Assembly (NCBI GenBank): GCA_048013815.1
Contig: CM106586.1
Coordinates: 22,382,001 to 22,446,000 of the forward strand
Length of the DNA stretch: 64,000 bases
Direction: 5' to 3'
DNA from: Setoptus koraiensis
Taxonomy: Eukaryota; Arthropoda
The position numbers were made by a program, and so were the translations under genes. The notes under the pieces are model-generated. The model saw only the letters and a program-made list of their open reading frames with translations, had not been told where the DNA came from and did not search any database. Positions 28,120 to 38,724 of the stretch are shown in pieces (the first letter of the stretch is position 1; each line of letters starts with the position of its first letter).

Positions 28120-30484
28120 ATGAATATAAACAGAAAACTTGGCATCATTCCGGAGGAACCTGACGACTTGTGGTTCATTTATAATCTCATACAAAAAGGC
28201 GATCAAATAACTGCACCAACTTTGCGTAAAGTCGTGAATGAGAGCAGTACAGGCTCAACAGGTTCACACAAAGTCAAGGTAACATTGACTATATCAGCCG
28301 AAAAAATTGACTATGACGCAGAAGGAGATATTGTCAAGGTGAATGGGAAGAACATAGTGGAAAATAAACACGTTAAACTTGGCCAATATCACACACTAGA
28401 TTTAGAATTGAACAAAAGGTTTTTTGTTGTGAAACCTGTCTGGGACAGTATGGCTCTCAGACAACTATCCAATGCCTGTGAACAATCTAAACATTCAGAT
28501 TTGGCTGTTGTTATAATGCAAGAAGGTCTTGCATTTGTTTGTTATATCACTAAGAGCATGACCGTCCAGAGAGCAAAAGTAGAGGTCAACATACCAAGGA
28601 AGAGAAAGAACATGTGCTCACAATATCAGAAGGGTCTGACAAATTTTTTTGAACAGATTACACAGGCAATCTTGAAGCACATTAATTTTGAGATTGTTAA
28701 GTGCATTGTTGTGGCCAGTCCTGGTTTCACTAAGGACCAATTTTTGGAATATTTTTGGCAACAAGCTACTAAAACTGAGAATCGACTACTACTAGAGAAC
28801 CGACAGAAGTTTCTACCAGCTCACTCATCTACTGGCTTTAAGCACTCAATAAGAGAAATATTGAGTGATCCATTGATACAACCAAAATTGGAGGACACAA
28901 AATGTGTTGAAGAGGTTAGAGTTTGGAATAAATTTCAAGAACTATTAGCCAATGACCCTGATAGAGCGGTTTACGGTATGCACGACGTAGAGTTCGCGCA
29001 CCGTTATGAGGCCGTAGAGACAATGATAATATCAGACAAGTTGTTTCGTTCAACAGATCTAGTCATGCGAAGAAAATATAACAAACTCATACAAGATGTG
29101 ATTGCAAGTGGAAGTCAGGTGCACATATTCTCGAGTTTACACCCTTGCGGAGAACGTAAGTACAATTGGCGGCCCAAGTGAGCCATATCACAAGTTGGCA
29201 TCTATGAAGGCTCCAGCAACAGTACAGACTCCATCAATATTGATTTGATACCAAGAGTGGAGCGAGAAAGGGAGAGAAGGGAGTGGGGAGTGGTGAGGGG
29301 GAGAGAGAGAGAGAGAGAGAGAAAGAAAGCGGGGTCTAGTCACTACAATCACTTACGATGATACTTTAGTCAAAACAATAGTTTGAGTCTCACGTCCACC
29401 AAATGGAGATAACTGTGCGTGTTTGTATTTAAATATAAATAGTGATTCTGCGGAACACACAAAGTATATAGCGAATCGGTCATCAGCGCTACGTCGCGTC
29501 GTTTCTGTTTTGTTAAATTTAGCACCAGAACGACTAATGACGGCTTCCATCAAACGATATAAGCAAGTACGGCGGCCGACGAAGCCGCCGTGTTGCTGGA
29601 CACACCATAACATCGTCAAGAATAGAATGGCCTCCCCAACTGGTTAATGATCATAGCTGGACACTATGACGTAGCAGTCGTGAGCTTGTTGGCCATCGTC
29701 GATTGATACTGCGCCGGCTGTCAGCACCACTGTCGGATCCATCAATTTGTCGTCTTGGTGACATTGGCGGTAGAGTTAGAACGAATGGTAGACGAGCGCC
29801 GAGAGGACAAGCGCGAATGCAGTGCGGCCAATGGCGGTCGGCAAAATCAATGTCCACAAAATTAAGCATGTGCCCGGCGCGTCTATAAAAGGACTTATCG
29901 TTCTTTGTATATATGTTTGCGTCGGCAATCAACAAACAAACAATCATTTGTATCTTGTTTGTCTCGTGGTTGCTGTCAAACTCGCATTCGCATAAACACA
30001 CGAGCCTCCTAATAGCCGACAGGCAGGTTGCTCAGTCAGTGAAACAAAAGAGACTGTGATTAGTGCCCTACAGAGAGCGGCAGATTGTATGCGAGGACAA
30101 GTGTGTATCTGTGTTTGTGTGATATATTTGTATTCCTTTGCATGCAGATTAAACATATAGCTCAATGTGGAAGGCTTGATTAGTGGCAATCGTGTTGCTG
30201 CCATGTTGCGATCATGAATAACGCTATATAGGCTAGACACTAATATTGGACTGTTCTTATCTCTTTCAGCCGCCGTACGCGGCTCCATGTGATAGCATAT
30301 GCTCTTATCTAATCATCAACTGTTTCATTTGCTCTATTTCTACTGCTTCAATTATATAGAGTTGGCCCAATTAACAGGTTTAGCGGCCATACTGAAGTTT
30401 GTTGTGCCCGATCTTGTTCATCAGAACGACGACAGTGACAGTGATAGTGATACAACATCGAGCTCGGACGCAGAAGATACGTAA
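28120..30484 (+). CDS. pelo: Pelota, ribosome rescue factor
   Basis: Two exons: 28120-29155 and 30360-30484, joined in phase 1 (GAAC|GTAAGT ... TATATAG|AG) to give G-E-Q-L-A-Q-L-T-G, exactly as in other pelota proteins. 386 aa (human 385). It has an Sm-like N-terminal domain followed by the two eRF1-like domains, and an acidic tail (D-S-D-S-D-S). Pelota with HBS1 recognises stalled or empty ribosomes (no-go and non-stop decay) and recruits ABCE1; in flies it is also needed in germline stem cells. No GGQ is expected. The 1204-bp intron is far longer than others here because it contains the first copy of a duplicated segment. Confidence 0.95.
29163..30063 (+). repeat. Direct repeat, copy 1, inside the pelota intron
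   Basis: About 0.9 kb closely matching 30904-31823 in the same orientation. The match is strongest over the core 29600-29970 (only scattered substitutions) and weaker at the 5' part, where a GA tract (29300-29325) and a TA tract replace each other. It starts 8 bp after the pelota splice donor. It includes a TATA box at 29884-29890. No terminal inverted repeats or target duplication are evident. Confidence 0.9.
29884..29890 (+). promoter_or_regulatory. TATA box in direct-repeat copy 1
   Basis: TATAAAA preceded by GC-rich bases (CCCGGCGCGTC) and followed by about 80 bp nearly identical in both copies. It is a plausible core promoter lying within the pelota intron. Confidence 0.5.
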
Positions 30485-30903
30485 AGGATATCATTTGTAG
30501 TTTTGTTCCCCAATAGAATAAATATAGCGGTGATGACTACTATTATTGTCCGTTAATATCAATTGGCGAAATTTGCTAAATTGGCCTCAAACGCGTGTGG
30601 TGTATTTGTCTTATGTGACACTTATAATGGTTATTCCGAGTGATTTAGATCGTGATTGTGATTCAACAACCGCGGCAGCCAAATCATTCGCTCATGTGCA
30701 TGCAAACAACAATTATCCGACCGTTCTGGTCGGCGTGTGTGTGTGTGTGTGTGACCCCTATGACACCCATAGGCCGAATTTGGGCTCGTCCTAGGCGACA
30801 TCTACAAGGACAAGGATTGACGAGCGGCGATCATTTGCGGACAGTGTCCGCGAGGAAATAACAACGTTAAAATACGAGTCGTGTACTAATTTGCAAGTTA
30901 ATG

Positions 30904-31823
30904 CCAACTGGCGGCCAATGTAAGCCGTGTTCCATATCACTAGTTGGCATCGATGAAGGCTCCAGCAACAGCGCACACCAACTACCGACACTCAGGCAGC
31001 ATTGATTTGATGAAACCATCAGCATGATAATCATGACGAGACACACGGCAAACAAGCGAGCGCCAGCGAGAAAGAGCTGGATCTAGTCACTAGCGGCTAG
31101 TGATCACTTACGCTGATACCTCAGTCAAAACAATGGTCTGAACCTCAAGTCCACCAAGTAGAGATAACTGTGATTGTTTGTGTATACACGTATATATATA
31201 TATATATATATAAATAGTGAATCTGTGGTGGACACAAAGCATACAGAGAATCGGTCATCGTCGTCCGCCTCGTATCGTCATTGTTTTGCTAAATTTAGCA
31301 CCAGAACCAGAACGACCAATGACGGCTTCCATCAAACGATTATAAGCATGTACGGCGTCCGCGTTGCTGGACACACCATAACATCGCCCCGAGTAGAATG
31401 GCCTCCCCAACTGGTTAATGATCATAGCTGGACACTATGACGTAGCAGTCGTGAGCTTGTTGGCCATCGTCGATTGATACTGAGCCGGCTGTCAGCATCA
31501 CTGTCGGATCCATCAATTTGTCGTCTTGGTGACACTGGCGATAGAGTTAGAACGAATGGTAGACGAGCGCCAAGAAGACAGCCTCAGATGCAGTGCGGCC
31601 AATGGCGGTCGGCAAAATCAATGTCCACAAAATTAAGCATGTGCCCGGCGCGTCTATAAAGGGACTTATCGTTCTTTGTATATATGTTTGCGTCGGCAAT
31701 CAACAAACAAACAATCATTTGTATCTTGTTTGTCTCGTGGCTGCTGTCAAAGTAGCGCTGCTCGCATATACACAAGCATGCTAATAGCCAACAGTCAGTG
31801 AAACAATTGAGACTGTCATTAGA
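30904..31823 (+). repeat. Direct repeat, copy 2, downstream of pelota
   Basis: Partner of 29163-30063. Together the two copies bracket the last pelota exon. The opening bases of copy 2 include a 9-bp inverted pair (ATGCCAACT / AGTTGGCAT). A 61-codon frame without ATG is open in both copies but shows no coding constraint. Confidence 0.9.
31655..31660 (+). promoter_or_regulatory. TATA box in direct-repeat copy 2
   Basis: TATAAA in the same conserved context as copy 1. It lies 3.7 kb upstream of the caudal ATG in the same orientation, so it could be a distal caudal promoter. This is inference. Confidence 0.45.
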
Positions 31824-32417
31824 TCGCCGGGGCCCGGCAAACATGACTCGACAACAACATTGTGTATTGGCGTGTGTTATATCAGCATCATGCCAATACC
31901 GACCCACCGACCCACCGACTGACTGAGTGAGTAATCCGGCAAGACCCTGCTGCTGTCGACTTTTGCACAAACAACTGCCACACAACTACAAATAACAGCA
32001 CCAATCAGCTATATACGAGCGGATTGCTAAGCTATTCTTTATCTTTGCCATCATCGCTAAGCTTTAATATGAACGTACATTGCCAATTGAAGCGCTACAC
32101 ATATATAGGTTGGCGCAAGTAAGTGCGCACAGGTAAACAAAGATATCACGCTTTGAAGCGGAATGTGCCGCACATTGGCACAGAACGTTTCGACAGAGCT
32201 GTGTGTACCGATTAAAATGGCGTCGTTGTGTGCCATCAATTTGTTCGTGTTTATTCTATGCGGCGAGCACTTAGGAACGATCTGTGCTTAGCCGAATGCA
32301 TTGTGTATTACGAAAGATGTCCATTGGAAAAGACAGTTTGTACATGAGAAACAGTGCGCTTTGAAAATTAGGTACTCAGACCAAACTTGCTTGCACTAGC
32401 CTATATCAGTGCCAACG

Positions 32418-32442
32418 ACAACAACAACAACAGCAACAACAA

Positions 32443-32489
<47 letters not shown>

Positions 32490-32510
32490 ACAACAACAGC
32501 AACAACAACA
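32418..32510 (+). repeat. CAA/CAG trinucleotide tract
   Basis: About 93 bp of mixed CAA and CAG triplets, with a GA run following at about 32558-32581. Non-coding by position. Confidence 0.9.
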
Positions 32511-32955
32511 GAGTCAGCCGACACAACAGTCGGTGTATTATCTGTACAAAAGGCAAGAGGGAGAGAGAGAGAGAGAGAGAGATTAGAATAAAAACACAAA
32601 CAAACACATATTGTGTTAGATAGTCTTGAATTAAATCAAGTCTGCCAGTTGTTAGGTAACACGCCAGCATGTTGCATAATAGAGAGACAGACAGACAGAC
32701 AACATGTTGGCACATCGTATTCATACGCGATCATTCATATGATCGGATGCTCCCTGTTCTTTATCACAAGTGACGAAATGGCAAGCTCGACAAATAGTTA
32801 AAGTAGCATAATAGGCGAGAGGGGATCTTGCCAGTGTTTGGCAGCACTTTTCAGCACTTGTCAGCAGAGTACGAGCTGCCAGCTAACAAGCTGTCTGTCG
32901 TCTGTCAATGGCGACTTGCTGTTGACGAATCGTTGCATGGTCGTCGCTTTTGTAG

Positions 32956-33088
32956 TTGCACTTGTTGTTATCGTTGTCGTTGTTGTTGTTGTCGTCGCTG
33001 TTGTTGATGTTGATGTTGATGTTGTTGTCGTTGCTGTTGTTGCTGTTGTTGCTTTTGTGGCTGTTGTTGCTGTTGTTGTTGTTGTGCG
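32956..33088 (+). repeat. GTT/GTC-type trinucleotide tract
   Basis: About 130 bp of imperfect GTT/GTC/GTG triplets, the complementary type to the CAA tract at 32418. Similar shorter tracts are at 33585-33630 and 34320-34393. Confidence 0.85.
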
Positions 33089-33685
33089 GAACTGCACACA
33101 ATGTCGCTGCTATCGAAAGAACATCATGCTCGCCACGGCAACCATTGTTTGTCCTGGGTAGACAAATGTCGCTGTCAGTTTGCCTAGTTAGTTAGCTGGC
33201 ATGCGTGTCACTAGCAGGCAGCCGCATTGATATAGATGAGTCAGCCTATAATGGCGATATCATGTTCGTCGTCAGTCGTCTAGATTTGCTTGTTCGCTTG
33301 CTCATTTTGGGTAACTCCAGCGCCAATTATAACAACTGCCGCTGTTGCTGCTGCTGCTTTGTGTGACGTAAACGATTCAATCTGATTAATGAGTCAAATC
33401 GAGAATTGATTCGTCTGATTTGTTGTTGTTTGTTAGCGAGCCTAAAGCGAGCGTGTGTGTTTGCGCCGATTAGCGAGCTGATAAGCTGATTAGCGATGTG
33501 CGATTTGATTGCGCTAACCGACTACGATGTTCGCTTTACTTGTCCACTTGCCTGCCTAGGCTTGCAAGCTATTGCGTAAACGGTGCTGCTGCTGTTGCTG
33601 TTGCTGTTGTCGTTGTTGTTGTTGTTTGTTTGTTGGCGCGCAATTTACTGGCATATGGCGAAACAAAAGCAGCAGCAACAGCGGA

Positions 33686-33735
33686 TAACTATCAGACTAT
33701 TAGACTGCTAGACTATTAGACTATTAGACTATTGG
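33686..33735 (+). repeat. Octamer-type tandem repeat
   Basis: Imperfect tandem copies of TAGACTAT over about 50 bp. Confidence 0.8.
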
Positions 33736-34932
33736 AATAGGCAACCGCAAGACGACAACAGCCAGCACAAAATTTGATAGGCGACACAAGTGCAATTAAC
33801 AGCAACCGCAGGCTTCAAATTGATTTGATGAGTTCACAATGGAATGGCTCAGGTGCGCGCACTGTGGTTGCTCACTGTGTTTGCTACATCGTTGCCAATG
33901 TGCGTTATTGTCGTCGATTTGCATTTCAACTGCACACCGGTGATACTTGCCGATACATTTGTCGATACATTGGCCGCTCGTTGCACTGGCGACCAGTATC
34001 GCACACAAACAGCGCGGTGTACAAATACAACAACATGTCACATGTACACACATATGGCTGTGACCCAGCTCGCTGGCTTCAATGTCACCGGCGACTCGGT
34101 TTGTATGCATTGGCGTCGCGATTGGCCAATATAGGCGACACAAGCAGCTGATTGTAATAGTGTAATGTCACAGCAACAACAGCGACAACAACAATCGCCA
34201 GGCAACCGATATGCGCCAATCAACAGCGCCAATGTGTATCGCATGCCACACAATATAGAGCGCCGCCGCGACGCTTTATTGGCGGCCTATAAAGTGTTCG
34301 ATCTGCATATGCACATTCTGATTGTTGTTGTTAATGTTGTTGCTGTTGTCGCTGTTGTCGCTGTTGTCGCTGTTGTTGTTGTTGTTGTTGTTGCAAGCCG
34401 ACACTTGTCACATTGTGACATACTGTCAGTGATGGCATACCTGGCGCTCGTCGGCAGAGCCCGAATAGCTGGTCTAATTAGTGTAGTGTGCACCTGCTTT
34501 CAATTAGCGCCGCGCTATTCGAGGAACGCGCGCTGCAATGTGCACACAAGCGAACCAGACACAAGCATTGCGAACCAGACGAAGCGGTCAGGTGATCGGA
34601 TGCTGCTCAGTTGTTGTGCCCGAGCCTCAATTATCAGCCAGTGGATGTGCGCAAAATAAATAATTGCAGCACTTTGAGCGGCTAATTTGCACACAAAATT
34701 GGCCGTCGCGATCGGCCCTCGATGGCCAATGGTCGCTCTGTGTGTCCAGGTGAGATGACGTGAGGGCAACATGTTGCCGCTCGCTGTCGCCTCGGTGCGA
34801 CGCCAACACCGACCAAGGTGAGCGTTCGAAGCGCCGAGAACACCGACCAAGGTGAGCGTTCGAACTGCGAACTGTTGTTGGCTCTCGCATCTTCTCGTGG
34901 CGCTTCTTTTCTCTTCATCAATCACACAAGCC

Positions 34933-34933
<1 letters not shown>

Positions 34934-34981
<48 letters not shown>
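34934..34981 (+). repeat. AC dinucleotide microsatellite
   Basis: 24 uninterrupted AC units, with a second CA run at about 35004-35022. Confidence 0.95.
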
Positions 34982-34984
<3 letters not shown>

Positions 34985-35402
34985 TGGTATATTATAATGC
35001 AAACGCACACACACACACACACGCCAGTGCTGTAAAATTGAAAGCTCAGACGACGCCAGTTGAAATGCGCGAAAAACATGCGCACTGGCACAGCCAGTTT
35101 GGTGAGCCGCCGCGGTAGCCGCCAATTGTGCACACTCTCTTTGCCCATCTCTCTCATCGGCCCGTTTAAATTGCAAACAATCTCATCGGCGTTTATAGAT
35201 TGTTTGTCTGACTCTCTGACAGATTGATTATTCAAACTAATCAAAACGAGTCTCGACGCCCGAAGCCAGCAGCCACATCGCAAAGCAGCCCTAAGTCATC
35301 GCTTACTCAACACATTGAACCAATTAATCAATCATCCATTAGACTACTAATCAATCAATTAAGATTTATACATAGAAACAATTACCATATTGATTGATAC
35401 AC

Positions 35403-36518
35403 ATGTCGAATAAAACGCGCACAAAAGACAAGTATCGCGTTGTGTATACGGATACGCAACGAATAGAGCTAGAAAATGAATTTAGAACGGGCAACTACAT
35501 CACTATAGTGCGCAAGCAAGATTTAGCAAAACAATTGAGCCTATCGGAGCGCCAGGTAAGTCGAAGTAAAATCATCTTTCATCTCAATACGACAAATCTG
35601 GCCGCCATTGATCGATGGTCATTATCAGCATCGTTATTATAATTATCATAATTACCTCGTTATTTGTGTGTATTTGCCATTATCAAATTATAGATTAAGA
35701 TCTGGTTTCAGAACAGGAGAGCCAAGGAACGAAAACAAGAGAAAAGAAGGGCCCACCATATCTATTCACCAGTTGCTACCCAACAACAACAACAACAACA
35801 GCAACAACAACAACAACCGCTGCAACATCAACAACAACCTATACAACACCAACATCAGACACTGCAACATCATCAGCAACAGCAAACACTGCAACATCAA
35901 CAACAATCACTACTGCAACAGCAACAACCACCACAACCTATACAACATCAACCTTTGCAACACCAACAACCACAAACACTACAACATCATCAACAAACGC
36001 TAATGCAACAGCAACAACAACAGCAACAACAACAACAACATCCACACCTCCATCATCGCCAGCAACCACTCACTAATGTAGCTCTAAAAACAGAATCCGA
36101 TGCTTACCATGTGGCCACTGCGACCTCGAGATCTATGATATCACAGCAACAACAGCAGCAGCAACAGCAACAACCATTGCAACACCTACAACAACCGCTA
36201 CAACATCATCAACAGCAACAACGACTGACTGAACAACAACTAAATGATCTAGATGTCGGCGATCATGTTGTACCCTACATTGAACACCCGTATCTAGACC
36301 AGAAGCCACCCACGCCGCCAACATCATCAGTGACGATGTCATATACGTTTCTTGGTGGGACACCTCTACATCACCCATATAATCATGAGCATCATTTAAC
36401 GACGCAACAACACTTTGATGGTGCTCACCATCAACAACACCAACAGTATCTACAATCGCATCATTGTTACAACAATTATCAACAAAGTCATGACTATCCC
36501 CTGCATCAATACAATTGA
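35403..36518 (+). CDS. cad: Caudal/Cdx homeobox transcription factor lacking the N-terminal region
   Basis: Two exons: 35403-35555 and 35694-36518, phase 0 (GCCAG|GTAAGT ... AATTATAG|ATT), with the intron splitting the homeobox between S-E-R-Q and I-K-I-W-F. 325 aa. The homeodomain starts at about residue 8 ([10 protein letters not shown]), preceded only by M-S-N-K-T-R-T, and keeps the caudal-class residues in helix 3 ([12 protein letters not shown]). The rest is a long Gln/His-rich tail. An in-frame TGA at 35391 and the absence of an acceptor before the ATG argue that this is the true start. The usual long N-terminus with the hexapeptide (YxWM, Pbx/Exd contact) is missing. Caudal sets posterior identity and gut fate in animals. 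Confidence 0.9.
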
Positions 36519-38724
36519 ATGATATATGTATTATATTGAATGTATTTTATTAAACGATATATATATATATATATATATATAAATATATATTAAGCAAACA
36601 AAAAATGAGGCACAAAGAGCGAACAGCGGGCGCATGCTGGACTCATTTCTTCGAACAGCACCGTTATAGGTTATAGATTTTTTTGAGCCCTTGAACGCCC
36701 TTCATGCCGACCGCTATGTCTTACGATTCTGGCTAAATTTAGATTAGAATTCGCACGAATTTGTCAGAACGATCAACAGAATAATCAGAATAATTGGTTT
36801 GACGACACAGGCGGCTGCCTTTTCGCCTTGGGTGTGGCAGCCAATTTTGCTCTAATTGTTTTGCTTGTTGTTATTTGTCAGTGAGGCGGCCAGGCAGCCG
36901 AGCAACAGGCAATGGTCATGGTTCAATCAGTGTGTGTCATGTATTATGTGTGTTATTTTTAGTAGTGCTGGTGGTGGTGATAATCTTGTCTTGTTGATGA
37001 CAAACAATGATTGGCCGCTCGTTTCCAGAGAACCTCTTCGGCGCTGTTCTTGTGTTTGTTATGCTCGTTATAGTTTCGTCTAAAAGTTGTGTGTGTTTGG
37101 CACTTCTCAGGCATCGGCCAATCTATTCTCGTCATGTATTTGGCGAAAAAAAGAAAGAGAGAGAGAAAAGAAAAACGCAGTAAAAAACAACAAGCAACAT
37201 CAAAGGGAAACTATCACCAATGGTGCAGTTTGATCAATCAATTGAGCGCTGCCGCTGTCTGTCGCGGATATACCCATCGAAGATTGTGTAACAACAATCA
37301 TTTGTGTGCAGCTACATGTCCCCGTGTCTAGCTATTTCTTCCTCCAACTATACGCTTGTACACCTAACAACAATCGCGCTAGACTCGACAGAACTAACTA
37401 GGACTAAAACTTGATTTAATCCAAGACCTAACAATGTGTTTGTACACTCTAATCTCTCTCTCTCTCTCTCTCTACATAAGGTTGTGTTGTCGGTCTGGTA
37501 GCATGGTATTAGCAGTAGTACAAACACAACAACTTATTAAAAGTTTTGATGCGAACAAGCGCTGTGCAAACTTGACGAAGAAATCCAATAAAAAGTCCAA
37601 AGTAGAATGCGCTCTGGTGATATCTTCACTTGCAAGTGAAATTCCATTCTCTCTCTGTCTCTCTCTGTGTCTCTCCCTCTGTCTGTCTCCGTGTCTCTCT
37701 CCCTCGCTCGCTCGCTCGCTCCTTCTTTCTTTCTTTCTTTCTTCTTCTTCGACTTGCTGCTTTCTTCGCTTGACTTCGGATGATGTTCGTAATTTGAATA
37801 AACGTTAGGAAAGAAGTAGCGACTTCGTTTAGGAATTATTATAGATTAAATACTTGATATCCTATTAAAAATACAAAGTGGACGCCGAGAGACAGACAAA
37901 GAACAAATCGTGTTTCGTTGCTGTCATGTTGATTAGTGCTCTTTCTCTATTTCAACTGTATCTCGCTAGACTACACTACTGCCGCTTGTAATACATACAA
38001 AACAAAATGATGCACTGATGAATAGTTTTCAACTTATGACAGATAGATGAGCTTTTAATTGCATCAATAGCAGCGGGAAGAAACACATACAGATATATAG
38101 GGTGTCCAGATTAAATGTTAGAGCTATAAAAAACTGTGTGCAGCACAAACAAAGCGTCTCTCCATGAAAAAGAGAGAAAACGCTGACTCGACTGGGGCAT
38201 CGGCTCGTAATCAGTACAAGTCACAGCCTTGATTCGACTACTCTATATAACGCAGCCGATCTACTGTTAGAAAAGAATCAAGTGGAAATATCAAAATACC
38301 TCCTATTGGATGTTTCTTATAAATTCTTCGTCGCTGTTGACGCTGCATGAGTCGAGCCAGCATGTCATTCATTAAAAATCTTTTTCATTTTATGTGACGA
38401 AATGAATAAATTGGAGATAAAACATATACACGACAGATGAATTCATTCACAACTTTTTTATGCCCATTGAGCCTTAAGATTGTTTACATTCTTTATCTAT
38501 CAATAGTAAATAGTTGTTGCTCAATTCTGTGTCGAAACATCAAAAGCAAGACCGGTTGCGAATCGTGTGCTTACATTAAATCATTTGATTGTCAACTTGT
38601 CATCAAGATATCAATCAGATAACAAGCTAAATCAAGAAAGAAAAAGAGAGAGAAAGAGATTTCCACTACTAGCCAAAGTTTGAACTTTGAAGCAAATATA
38701 GGAACTAAGTCAACCTAATGGGTA
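36519..38724. other. Intergenic region caudal / RBM26-like
   Basis: 2.2 kb with a TA tract (about 36557-36582), a CT run (37449-37474) and a pyrimidine-rich stretch (about 37650-37755). It presumably includes the 3' UTRs of the convergent genes. No gene is seen. Confidence 0.45.

Larger units (their letters stand above)
30485..35402. other. Repeat-rich intergenic region pelota / caudal
   Basis: Nearly 5 kb without a protein gene apart from repeats. It holds copy 2 of the direct repeat, several CAA/CAG and GTT/GTC trinucleotide tracts, AC and GA runs, and a 25-bp unit present twice near 34810-34866 (ACACCGACCAAGG..., 32-35 bp apart). Long frames over the tracts (polyQ, polyL or polyV readings) are artefacts of the repeats. 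It probably contains regulatory DNA and 5' exons of caudal, but none can be pinpointed. Confidence 0.5.

Noticed and set aside
29703-29888. 61-codon frame conserved in both direct-repeat copies (also 31474-31659)
   Set aside because: It starts at TTG, not ATG. Differences between copies fall without regard to codon position and the opposite strand is open as well, so shared ancestry of the DNA explains it.
32387-32724. Long frames rich in N, T, L, V or Q over the trinucleotide tracts (also 32838-33161 and 34165-34659)
   Set aside because: All frames of a CAA/CAG or GTT tract are open by composition; no sequence outside the tract looks coding.
35608-36003. 131-codon frame (N/H-rich) across the caudal intron and second exon
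   Set aside because: A shifted reading of the CAA/CAG repeats; the homeodomain frame continues in phase through the same bases.
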